Positions 34,266-44,467 of a stretch of 64,000 nucleotides of DNA are shown one piece after another; within the stretch, counting starts at the first letter, position 1, and each line of letters starts with the position of its first letter. The DNA comes from Phytopythium helicoides (lineage: Eukaryota > Oomycota > Peronosporomycetes > Pythiales > Pythiaceae): contig JANFNE010000043.1 in the NCBI GenBank assembly GCA_024867545.1, positions 372,001-436,000 of the forward strand, in the 5' to 3' direction. The notes below the pieces were generated by a model that saw nothing but the letters and a program-made list of their open reading frames with translations, did no database searches and was not told where the DNA came from. The position numbers were made by a program, and so were the translations under genes.

Positions 34266-34448
34266 CTAGTCTTGTTGGACTCGGCCGCATCGCACCATGT
34301 GACGGGCCGACTGGATGTACTCACGATTACAAATCCAAACGAGACGCTAGCTATTCGAAGTAGGGATAGGAGCACGATGATTGTCCGTGCCAAAGGTGAG
34401 CTTAAACGTATTGTGATTGTGAATGACGGAAATATTGGAGGTAGTGAT
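34266..34448 (+). pseudogene. Retroelement aspartic protease fragment (duplicate)
   Basis: This duplicates 27764-27946 with the DSAASHH active-site block, ending at the junction with copia copy C. Confidence 0.55.
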
Positions 34449-37400
34449 GTCCCAAGGATGCTGAGAGTCGTCGTGAGTTCCGTGTGGCAAGGTCCCGGGA
34501 GCGCCTTGGTCATGATGTCGGCCAGCATCGTCGCAGTCTCGCAGTACTCGAACTTGACTTCACCACGCTTGACTTCGTCGCGGATGTGATGGTACTTGAT
34601 GTCGATGTGCTTGGCGCGACCGTGGTTGACCGGATTCTTGGTCATCTTGATGCACGACTGGTTGTCTTCGCGGATCACGAGCTCTGGTCCCGACTTGTTC
34701 GCAGCCGCAAGGATCTCGCAAACCACGCGATGAATCCACTTGCCTTCTTGGATGGTCAGGCTGAGCGCGATATACTCTGCTTCGCTTGTCGACAGCGACA
34801 CATTTGACTGCTTCTTGCTTCCCCAACTGACCGGCGCGCCCATCAACATGAAGGTGTAGCCGGATGTCGACTTGCGATCAGCGAGGTCGCCAGCCCAGTC
34901 GGCGTCGGAGTAGCCGCGAAAGTCGATGACGTTGCCGGGCTTGAAGCAGATTCCGTGGTCCTTGGTGCCTTGCAAGTAGCGAAAGATACGCTTGACTGCA
35001 ACCCAGTGCTCTTCTTGCGGGTTCTCCATGAAGCGCGATACGTAGCCCACAAACGCGATGTCCGGTCGAGTCGCTGTCATCAGATGCATCAAGGCGCCGA
35101 CCGCTTCCCGAAACGGAGCGTTCACCTTGGTAGATGCGTCGCTTGGAACCAGACGCGAACTCATGTCGACCGGACTCACCACAGCCTTGCACTGGAGCAT
35201 GTTGAAACGCGTGAGGATGTCGTTGATGTAACGTCGCTGGCACAGAGTGATGCTTCCACCGGGTCCATAGATCAACTCGATGCCGAGCACGAACGCACAC
35301 TTGCTGCTATCGGTCATCTCGAAGCGCATCTTCAGATCATACTTGGTGCGTGCAATCAGCTCGATCGAGCTTCCCGTCACCAGAACGTCGTCGACGTAGA
35401 CCAAGATAAGCACGCAGTGGTCGTTGACGATCTTGACGTAGAGACACGGGTCGAACGCTGACACTTGGAAGCCGATGGAGCACACGAACTCGTCGAAGGT
35501 CTCGTTCCACACACGCGAAGCTTGCTTGAGGCTGTAGATCGCCTTCACCAGCTCAAGGCAGTCGAAGCCACTGTCCAGCTCGACGCCTTCTGGAACCACA
35601 CAGTACACGACCTCCTTCATCACGCCGTATAAGAATGCCGTCACCACGTCCAGTTGATCGAGCTGCCAACCGAAGAAGACGATGAGCGCGATCACAATGC
35701 GCAGCGTCGCGTACTTGACCACGGGCGAGAACGTCTCCGTGTAGTTGATGCCGTACTTCTGCTTGAATCCCTTGGCCACGAGGCGTGCCTTGTACTTCTC
35801 GATGGATCCGTCGGCCTTTCGCTTGATCTTGAATACCCACTTGGTGCCGATGGCGCGTTGTCCTGTTGGAAGCTTGGCCGCACGAAAGACTCCTCGAAGT
35901 CGCATCGATTCCAGCTCCGCGCGAATCGCTTTGCGCCAGTGAGCTTGATCCGGACCGTTCACCGCTTCTTCGAATGTAGTTGGCTCGGAGAGGTCGGAGG
36001 CTTCAACAGCGTTGGCGCTTGCTCGCCAAAACACAGGAGGAGTCGAGGGGTCCGAGTCGTCGTGTTGGCCGCCAGATTTTTCTTCTTCGTCTTCTTGGCG
36101 CGAGGGAGAACTACGCGGCGCACTTGCTTCTTCCAATCCAACTCGGTGTCGAACAGCCCGCGATCTTCCAGTAGTGTCATCTTCAGTTGCCGATCGGCTC
36201 TTGCGCTTCCCCGCCTGCGTGTAGTCCGTTTGTCCTGGTCCGTCTTCGGCAATCGAAGGCGAGATCTTCCACGTCTTCATCGGAGGGCGCTGAGAAGAAG
36301 CCGAAAGTCGATTCGTCGAAGGTGACATCGCGACTGATGACCACCTGCCTCGCCTCGATGTCATAAACCCGATAGGCCTTTGACGCTTCCTCGTATCCGA
36401 CGAACAACCCAGCACGAGACTTCGGGTCCCATTTGAGTCGCTTCTCTTTCGGAGTCAGCACGTAAGCGCGACAACCAAACACACGCATGTGCTTCACACT
36501 TGGCTTGGACTTGTACAGAATCTCGAACGGAGTCTTGTGCTGGAACTTGGGAGACGGAAGACGATTCTTGACGTAGATGGCTGTCATCGCTGCCTCAGCC
36601 CAGAAGATCTTGTCCATCTTGGCATGGTGGAGCATGCTGCGGCCGATCGTGACGATTGTCCGGATGGCTCGCTCTGCCGTGCCGTTGGTCTGGTGCGCGT
36701 AGGGAACCGTCGTTTGCTGCTCGATGCCTTCGTCTTCGTAGAACATCTTGAGCGAGTTGGTCGCGAACTCACGCGCTCCATCATGACGTACAAACTTGAC
36801 CTTCTTGCCGAACTGGTTCTGGACCTTGGTGATGTACGTCTTGATGCAGTCCTCGCTCTCCAACTTGGCACGCAGACAGAATCTCTTCATGCATCCACTC
36901 GCTTCGTCGACGATCAGTAGCAGATACTTGCTTCCACCCAGAGAGTCTTCTTCCATCGGTCTGCAGATGTCGAAGTGGGGTAGCTCGAACGTGTCGTAGT
37001 GGCGCTTGTCGCGGTTGCTTGGAAAAGGTCTTTGAACCATCTTTCCTTCTTGACAGCCGCGGCACACGCTTGGTCCACTCGAGCTCGAGGGTAGCTTCGC
37101 ATCCTTGATCATTCCGTTGTCGACCATCTTGCGAAGCACCTCGACTGGAGCGTGACCCATGCGCGCATGCAGATCAACAGCTCTTCCACTGCTTGCTGCG
37201 TTAGCCGATTGCTGAGGCGTGCGAAGCCAATAGAGCCCGTCAACGAGGTCTGCCGTGGCCACCACTTGCTTCGAAGCCTTGCGCGCAACATGCATCTTGG
37301 TGCCGTCGAAGATCGCTTGGAACTGGTCACTCTTGTTGAGTTGCCGCACCGATAGAAGATTCTTGCTCATTTCGGGAACATACAGCGCGTCCTTGATCTC

Positions 37401-38468
37401 GATCTCGCGCTCTTCACCGTTGGGCAGAAGCACTCGCTCGAAGATGCTTCCCACACCCTTGATAGCAGCCTTGTTGCCGTTGGCCACCGATAGTTCGCCG
37501 TCATCTCGCTCAATCAGGCTGGCGAACTTGGTCTTGTCGTTGCAGATGTGATGCGTTGCGCCGCTGCTGACCGCCCACATCCCGGGCATCTTTATCTTCA
37601 CGCCCGTCAAAACTTCGCACTCGAGGGAAACCGCAAACGCAACTCGCTGGTTGTCGTAGTCGAAGTCGTCGTTCCTCCACTGTGCGCTGTTGGCCCCGCG
37701 TTCACGGCCGTTGCCGCCGCGTCTTGGACCTCCTCGGTTCTCGTCCTTTTGCTTGGTCCACCACTTGTCAACCTAATGCCCCATCTTGCCGCAGTAGGTG
37801 CATTGGCGAGACTCTCGGTCGACACTGAACGCCTTGGTCGCGTCTTCAGTCTTCATCGCCAGAGTCTTCTCGCCTTGCCGCTTGATATGCTCATTCGTGA
37901 GCACCTTCACAGTGTCTCGTGTTCGCAGCTCAGCATTGCTCATCTCCAAGTTGAGCACGACGTTCTCGTAGCTCTTGGGGAGACTGCGCAACAAGCAGAT
38001 CGCCACATCTTCGTCCTCCATCTTGGCGCCGATGCTGCTGAGCTTGGTGCTGATGTTGAGAGCTTCATTGCAATGATGCAACACATTGCCGTCTTCCGCC
38101 ATCTCCATGCTGAAGAGCTGTTGCTTCAAGTAGATGCGACCAGCCTTCTGCGATCCACCGTAGAGGGTCTTCAAGCGTTCCCACGCCACCCAGGCTTCCT
38201 CACAGTCGTCGACCACGTGATGGTAGTCCGCGTCCATGTGGAGCAGCATCAGACCGAACGCGATGTTGCTTGCCTTGACATAGCCGTCCTCGGCCCGCGG
38301 ATCCGTGAAGCTCGGAGTCGTCTCGCGGTTCACGACATGCCACGTCGACTTGGTCAGGAACACGCCACACATGTAGCGGTTTCAAATCGCGTAGTTGTCT
38401 CCGTTGAACTTGTCGATGGAGACCTTGGTCGAGGCGTCTTGCGCAGAGGACATGGTGCTTGAGCTCAT
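34449..38468 (-). pseudogene. Copia copy C gag-pol pseudogene
   Basis: The defects, read from the gag start at 38468, are a TGA at 38392-38394 (the same codon as in Copia-3), and a TAG at 37773-37775 inside the zinc knuckle, whose last Cys is also changed to Trp. The catalytic Asp of the protease is replaced by Ser at 37566-37568 (VSSGATHH), the 11-bp deletion lies near 36251-36255, and the 3' end is missing. The RT/RNase H part from 36415 to 34449 is otherwise open and fuses into segment F2. This copy cannot yield active protease. Confidence 0.82.
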
Positions 38469-38472
38469 AACC

Positions 38473-38743
38473 GGTTGAAGGTAGTGAGGTCCTGGACACG
38501 AAGCTTGGGCAGAGCGGAGGAAGTTCTTCACTTGGACAGAAGAACGGACCGAAGACCACTCGAATGAAGATTCGAAAGTGATTCGATTGAGGTCCTTCGT
38601 TCGCAGCTACTTGCTACCTCTAAGCCTGCCTATCCCCTACTGGGTTCACTCTACTTGATCGTTTCCTGGATACTGATTCAACGTCGGATCGCATTGGACT
38701 GCCTCGGGCTAGTCAGTTCAGGTCAAATCGGCTGCCCTCTACA
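38473..38743 (-). repeat. Copia copy C 5' LTR, worn
   Basis: This 271-bp relic of the 367-bp LTR has the terminal TGTTG changed to GGTTG and CAACA changed to CTACA. It lacks about 12 bp near 38565 and about 90 bp that include the CAGCCAATCAGAGGGCGCC block. Confidence 0.75.
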
Positions 38744-40528
38744 TAGAGCTCACTAGTGAAATTCCTGTTCATGCTTCGGTGTTGAGTTAGCCATGCTTCT
38801 AAGCCTCAGTATGTTTTTCGAAACTGCTTCAACCATTACTAGAATGTGTGCGCGGTCAGCTTTGTGTTCACGAGCACTCTCAGCTCTAGCCGTCCTTCTG
38901 TCGTCTAGTTCCTTCTCCTTTAGAGCAATACAATTGTTGATCCAGCGGCTGAGCACTCGGAAACAAATATGTAGGGCTAAGCTACTAGATGAAGGTAACA
39001 GCACACCGGGGAGACCGGAAAACAAACCGGGGGAAGGGGGACCTGGGTTACCTCTACTCGTCGCGGGGCTACCCTTCCGTCCAGTGCGATACGTTGCGCA
39101 CCGAGGTCGTGCGCCAGTGAAGAAAGACACAGTGTTAGCACGGCTTGGGGCGTCACCGCTGGTGGTCGGAAACGAAGGGAGTCTTGTGTCCAAAGAGGGA
39201 AAAGAGATAGTGTATTTTATGTAAAGCCTACTGGTGTAGGCGACGCTTCGAGCGACCCTCTACCTTTGCTGGACTGGTGGGTGGGAGGCGTGAAGGCGTA
39301 TGCGCTTGTGGGGGGTAACTGATGAGTCCAGTCAGGCCATCCGCCCTCCTTTCCCTCACGTTGTCGGGTCGTCGGCTGAGTGAAATCAGCGGGCCGCTTG
39401 TCGGCCGATCGACGGAGCTGTCCTTGACTGGTGGTGTGGATCACCTATCTCCTTGCTTCTTGATCATTATTGGCACGAAATATGAGGCACATCACCACAT
39501 GGTAGTATTCAGCAATGTGAAACTTCGCTGAATTTCTAGTGTTGTGCTGACATATGATTTCGCGCGTCAATGTAAAGTAACAGAGAGGTTAGTACATGAC
39601 TACCGTAACAGCTGACTTGTTCAAAGTCGTTTGTCGGATATCAAAACTTGTGTCGGGCGCAATCTTGCCGCGTATTTGTGCCTGAAGGCTGGATCATGGA
39701 TTCGTGATCGAGCCGTCCTGATGTTGAAGTTGGGCTCGTCGAGGTAGTCGATCGTGTACTTGTGTGACTTGTGCTCAAGCTGGCGCAGGGAATCCCTACG
39801 CTTTTCATTGTTTTTCAGCAGGTTTATGTATTCTGGCTGAACATGTGGATTCTAGTTAATTTTGTCATGACCACAGTCAACAATGGACTACCGTGACTCG
39901 ATGCTGTAAGGCTCGCGCTTGCTTGCTGGGCTTCAGTTTTATATGCGGAGGAGACCGGGTCGAAATTTGGAATTAAATTCATCTATCGTGTGTTGGGTGG
40001 TGCTAAAACCACTCGTTCTGTGGTCCTGAGATATAATGCCTCTCGAACAATATGCACGTATCTAAATGAGTTATGAGGTGCTATGTGCAGTTGGTAGACA
40101 AATTTCTCAGACGGTTGAACTACTGGTACAGTTGACTGCAAAATGATGTTCTTCATTCGATCTCAAATTGGTTGACATTGAGGAGCTATTGCTTCTCGGT
40201 GATGACGTCGCTAATTTGCGATGATTTCAAAAACATAAATATGCTTGCAATATAGAAGACACGTTTTTGAAATGCTCTCAAGAAATGCCCTCGACCAGAC
40301 TCTTGTCAAATAATTTTGAGTTCAAACATTCACCCAGTTTGATGCACGTTTGAAAACAAGCAAGCTGACGGAGGGGTGTAGCGACTTTGCTCAGTTGTAT
40401 TCGACATGGATTGTTTCTGACGGCTGATATTTTTTTTTATCGAACAGATTAACTGGCGCCTTGGTAAAAGAGTTGCAGTGAGCGGCAATGGTTAGTGGTG
40501 TCGTGTCAGTGAAGCCAAATAATAAGTT
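38744..40528. other. Intergenic stretch, AT-rich on the right, no clear gene
   Basis: The left part (38753-39193, minus) has a 146-codon frame whose end is basic and helical (KEKELDDRRTARAESAREH and a HILVMVEAV segment). It resembles coiled-coil tails of oomycete Myb/SANT-like or transposon-derived proteins, but the rest is low-complexity and I do not call it a gene. From about 39500 the sequence is AT-rich with no motif. Confidence 0.35.
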
Positions 40529-40606
40529 TGACATGAGTGGGATTCGAACCCACGCCCGAAGACTGGTGCCTAAAACCAGCGCCTTAGACCACTCGGCCAT
40601 CATGTC
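40529..40606 (-). tRNA. tRNA-Leu (anticodon UAG), minus-strand copy
   Basis: The 78-nt gene folds as a type II tRNA. The 7-bp acceptor stem is GACATGA/TCATGTC with discriminator A, the anticodon stem is CTGGT/ACCAG, and the loop TTTAGGC gives anticodon UAG, reading CUA. It has a T-arm with GTGGG/CCCAC around TTCGAAT and a long variable arm (CTTCGGGCG region). There is no intron. It is identical base for base to the plus-strand copy at 41491-41568. Confidence 0.95.
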
Positions 40607-40632
40607 GTTGAATGTTTGGTTTATCCTCATGA

Positions 40633-40642
40633 CATATATAAA
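40633..40642 (-). promoter_or_regulatory. TATA-like element upstream of the minus-strand tRNA-Leu
   Basis: TTTATATATG on the minus strand lies about 27-36 bp upstream of the tRNA start. Upstream TATA-like boxes commonly help place TFIIIB at tRNA genes in several eukaryotic groups. The call rests on position and sequence only. Confidence 0.4.
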
Positions 40643-41450
40643 CAAACAAGTAGCATTCTTCCCACAAAGACGAATAGCACGAAGTATTTAACACTGATTG
40701 CAGGTACTTTATGAATATATAGGGATTTCGAAACACAATACTGAGTTTTCTTTCTTTTAAACTTGTCTAGAGATACATTATTTATATTAGAAATTTCGAG
40801 CACTAATGATTAGATCGAAACAGGCATCTGAAAACACGCGTACTTGTGTATTATAGAACCAAAAGTAAGGAAGTAAGGAAGAATAAAAGAATAAAGTAAA
40901 GGGAGATGACATTGCATTGAGGATATCGCCTAATCAACCATAATCAAACTAGAAGAAAGACCAACCGCTTTGTGCTTATATGAGCGGGCAGTCTGGAGGC
41001 GCACTGACTATAGGAGCCGTCTGTCAATACACGCGCTGTAGTAGCTCTTACAATTTTGAGCAATGAATGATCGCGAGGCCATTTTATTTGCTTTTCCACC
41101 TAACCAGGCTCAACTTCCATTTTGACCCACGAAACCATTACACATACGCAACATTCCGTTGGAATGGACTATATCTAGACTCTCGCGCCTATTTGGTTTT
41201 GTGCACATGTGGTGTGTGACAAAAATGAACACACAAAATAGCCGACTGGATGGAAAGATACACTCCGTAACAAGAAGAAAAAAAAAACACACAGACGGAA
41301 AGTACCATACTTCGTCAACGCTTCAAACGCGACGCAGGAAAAACTAAAAAATCCTATGAATCGGTGTTTTCGAGGTCTATAGAGTATCTTAATGGTATTG
41401 CTAGATAAATTCACTATGGTAACGGAAATTTGTGTGAGCTGTCTTTATGG
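40643..41450. other. AT-rich spacer between the two divergent tRNA-Leu genes
   Basis: No coding motif, repeat or further RNA gene was seen. Apart from the tRNA genes at either end the two flanks do not look alike, so the duplication seems limited to the tRNA sequence, or the flanks have diverged. Confidence 0.5.
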
Positions 41451-41460
41451 TATATATAAG
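41451..41460 (+). promoter_or_regulatory. TATA-like element upstream of the plus-strand tRNA-Leu
   Basis: TATATATAAG ends 30 bp before the tRNA start, in a position equivalent to the element upstream of the minus-strand copy. A TTTT tract (41574-41577) shortly after the gene would suit RNA polymerase III termination. Confidence 0.45.
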
Positions 41461-41490
41461 TAGTAATGATTGAAAGGGCACCAAATATGC

Positions 41491-41568
41491 GACATGATGG
41501 CCGAGTGGTCTAAGGCGCTGGTTTTAGGCACCAGTCTTCGGGCGTGGGTTCGAATCCCACTCATGTCA
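41491..41568 (+). tRNA. tRNA-Leu (anticodon UAG), plus-strand copy
   Basis: This 78-nt gene has the same sequence as the copy at 40529-40606. Acceptor stem is 41491-41497 with 41561-41567, anticodon TAG at 41525-41527, and discriminator A at 41568. The A-box (TGGCCGAGTGG) and B-box (GGTTCGAATCC) needed for RNA polymerase III are both intact. It carries leucine to CUA codons during cytoplasmic translation. Confidence 0.95.
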
Positions 41569-42756
41569 TCTCCTTTTGTGCCATTTTTGAATGCAAAACT
41601 CTTGACTCCTTTTCGGCTCCGATTTCATTTATTGTTTGTTTGGTTGCTATTCGTGCTTGGTCGTCGACGTACCGATATTACTTGGAAATTGTCAAGTAAT
41701 CACTCGCACACTCGCACTCGAATGCGAACGCCAACGTATCACCGAAAAGGCCAGACCTAGCGGATTCTGCAGCTTCCCCTGAGCGAAAGCATTAACAATT
41801 ATGCGCGCCATGAAGTCATCGCGAGGCAAGCCAGAGCGCTCATAAAATACAACACATGTACACCTCCTCTATTGCAACTACAGCCCGGTGCATATAGTAA
41901 GTCACTGTAATGCAAGCGCAGGGAGTGATTGTCCCAGGTCACTTCCCTTTCCACTTGTGAAGTTTTCTGATCTTCCTGATATGGACGCAGTGACTTGACA
42001 TCCCTTCCCACAGCCGTGTTCTACCACACTGTTTTTCCGTGGGTTCCTCGTTCGTCGTTGCCTTGATCGCTTCTGCCAAGCCGGTCATAGTTTACTTATG
42101 TAGCCATGCCATTTGTGTTAAGAAACCACCAATCCTAACGAATACAAACACATATCTTCGCTTTGCATTGCCTCCATGACAGTTGTATTTGGTTATCTAT
42201 CTAGCATATTCTAAAAGAAAGTGGAATTGCGTTGCACGCCTTCCCCGCACCAGTGTTGCACGTATTCCGTCACTCGTTTAGTCAAAGTGCATACCACTAT
42301 GTGAGAAAATTGGATGAAAAAAAAAAAAAGCCTTGTGCTTCGAAGCGATCCACCTCAACTATCACAGTGTCCAAATCACTACCATCCAGAATGCACAGCC
42401 TCGTCCCCACGCTTCAAATTCATTTTCGGTAGATACTTCTTGAACGCTGTCTTCATGGCGAAGTCCTGTGTGATGATCAGCCAGAACGATTCTCGCCGCG
42501 CAATATACCTCCATGTACTATTTTGGTCCGTTCGTTTTGGAACTCTGTCTCCTTTTCTGGTACCGGCAAATATCGCACTCCCATTGGCGGAAAACATCTC
42601 TATGGCGCAAAGAAAGGCATAGTGAAGTCCAGATCTGGTGCGAAAGAAGACAGAGACGTTTCTCCTGAGAAGCCGACGCCGTCGCGAGGACCTGTGCCGC
42701 CGCGAGACGCGCTCGATCCACCCACCGCCCCACCTCCCGACCCACCGACGCCCGCG
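41569..42756. other. Intergenic stretch upstream of the OTU-like gene
   Basis: There is a 13-nt A-run near 42317 but no conserved coding motif and no RNA gene. The part nearest 42757 becomes GC-rich and is presumably the promoter and 5' leader of the OTU-like gene; no core element can be fixed by eye. Confidence 0.4.
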
Positions 42757-44194
42757 ATGGCCGAAGAGAACGAGTACGTGTTCGTGCTGACGCAGCAGCT
42801 GGCGCGCAAGGACAGCGGCGCGTGCGCCTCGGACGACGAGAGCCTCGTGGCCGTGACGCCCGTGTCGTCGTCGCTGTCGGCGTCGGCATCGCTCGAGCGC
42901 AGCGCCGAGCAGGAGGACGCGTGCGACGCGCACCAGGACGACCAGTCGGACGACTCGAACGAGGACGTCGAGGTCGAGCAGCTGCCCGTGGCCATGCCGT
43001 TCCTGCCGGCGCTGGACGCGTCGACCGAGATCACGCTGCACGACGGCTACGGGGAGGCGGTCGAGGGCGCGCAGCAGCAGCTCGACTCACGGCTACTCGC
43101 GTACTCGCAGTACCAGCAAATGGTGGGTCGTGCGCTTGGCGGCGGGTTGGACACGAGACGAACGAACTAACTCTTGTCGTGCCGCGAAACGAACGCGCCA
43201 GGCCTGCCCCGAGACCGTGCTGCTCACGCCGCGCCGCGCCAACCGCAGCGAGCGCTTCGTGCTCACCGACATGCCCGCCGTGGTGGACCGGCCCGTGACC
43301 GTCTGTATGGGCTGGCGCCGCGTCGGAGGCGTCGACTCGTCAAGCCGCGACCTGCTGCGCGAGCTCGAAGAGGAGGGCGTGTCGTACGTACCGCACGACA
43401 TTGCGTACAGCGTCAAGTACCTGGCGCCGGTCGCGCCATTCGGCGACTGCCTGTTCCTGTCGATGGAGCAGCTACTGCTATACACAGAGGAGTGTGAGCC
43501 ACTGCCGCCACACGGCATCCGCGAGGTCGCGACCAAGTACTTCCTCGCGCACTACACGGCGTGCTCGCCCGAAGAGAAGGAAAAAATCGACACGGCCATC
43601 AAGAATCTGTACTTCCCGTCGCTCAAGGGCGGCTGGGGCGTAAGTCCGCTGCAGACGCGGCGCTTCGTCGCACCGCTGGCCGACAAGGACATGCTGGTGG
43701 CCAAGTGCGTGCAGCTGCAGGAGCGCGGGTACTCGTGGAGCAAGGCCGCCGAGCTCGTCTACTCGCAGTTTGCACAGCCCGTCGTGGACGCGCATTCGTA
43801 CTGCGACTACATGCGCGTCGGCAACGGCAAGAATACGCACTTTCTGATCGGACTCAACTACAGCCGCTCGGGGCTCGTGTCCGTGGACAACGACCCGGAG
43901 AACCGCCGCGTGGCGTGGGGCGACGACTTCGTGCTCGAGGCGCTCGCGACGGCCTACCAGCGCGACCTGTTTGTTGTGCTCGTCGGCTGCGGCAAGATGT
44001 TCTTCCTGCCGCACCGCCCGCGCGTCGACGCGGCAGCCGATGACCGCGCCTCGGGCCACTCCAAGGGCCATGCGCCGTGGTTCCTTCTCATGCGGCTCAC
44101 CGGCAGCGACCGCGGCGGCGACCACTACGAGCCCATGCTGTGCGAGCGTCTGCGCGGCGACGGCTCGCCCGAGTTTGGCACAATCGGGGACTAG
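42757..44194 (+). CDS. OTU-like cysteine protease (predicted deubiquitinase)
   Basis: Two exons (42757-43122 and 43202-44194) joined over a 79-nt GT-AG intron with a CTAAC branch site at 43167-43171 encode about 452 residues. The first 120 residues are acidic, Ser/Asp-rich and probably disordered. The second part holds an OTU-type core: PFGDCLFLSMEQLL with the candidate nucleophile Cys about 205, and GGDHYEPML with the candidate catalytic His about 430. Between them is a mainly helical region of about 200 residues. OTU enzymes cleave ubiquitin chains in cytosol or nucleus. Substrate and chain type cannot be predicted. The GDCLF box and HYEPM box support the family; an inactive relative remains possible. 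Confidence 0.62.
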
Positions 44195-44467
44195 ATGCCA
44201 CCAAGGTGTTTGCTCCACCAGTACTGCTCCTCCCTTGACACATGTGTGCGTTGACGAGAGAGGCCAGTGGGTGCCGCGACGCGGATGCCCGACTTTTATA
44301 TATATTGGAACTAGATACGAGCCACGGAATGACCTGTCAAACGCGTCGAGTTCGTCGATGGACACTTTTTGTTTACTCGGCAATCGCTAGCAGCAGCTAA
44401 GACAGCTACGACGCACAGTAGCTCGGCAACGGGAGCGCCGTGCGGCCGAGTTTCTCTCTCTTGCCAC

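Larger units (their letters stand above)
32337..34448. repeat. Segment F2: duplicate of segment F1
   Basis: This repeats 25835-27946 at an offset of 6,502 bp with about one base change, including the AATGT motif at its left end and the same junction with truncated copia at its right end. Confidence 0.88.
21446..38743 (-). repeat. Copia-based 6,502-bp direct duplication, two units plus a third partial copy
   Basis: Three copia copies in the same orientation, A (from 21446), B (27947-32336) and C (34449-38743), are separated by two near-identical 2,112-bp segments (25835-27946 and 32337-34448). Matching features are offset by 6,502 bp between A and B, and by 6,502 then 6,503 bp between B and C. 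B equals C from its left end to about 29193, and equals A from about 29095 rightward. The switch lies in an identical stretch of about 100 bp, as expected for a single unequal crossover. From 29194 to 34448 I see about two differences from A. Confidence 0.85.
34449..38743 (-). mobile_element. Copia copy C, 3'-truncated, old 5' end
   Basis: A minus-strand copia copy joined to segment F2 at 34449 (same truncation as copy B) and ending in a worn LTR (38473-38743). It lacks the one-base RT deletion of copies A and B but shares their 11-bp deletion. Its middle (about 35690-36240 and around 36630) carries bases typical of Copia-1. Its right end, from about 37463, is much more diverged and shares defects with Copia-3. 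It is thus a patchwork of at least three lineages. Confidence 0.82.

Noticed and set aside
21446..38743. Treating the duplicated copia array as certainly real
   Set aside because: Near-identical 6.5-kb repeats can be assembly errors. The A/B/C variant pattern argues for a real event, but spanning reads are needed.
38753..39193. 146-codon minus-strand frame beside copia copy C
   Set aside because: Only the last 50 residues look protein-like (basic helix); the rest is low-complexity Pro/Ser/Gly, so it is noted as a possible remnant and not called a gene.
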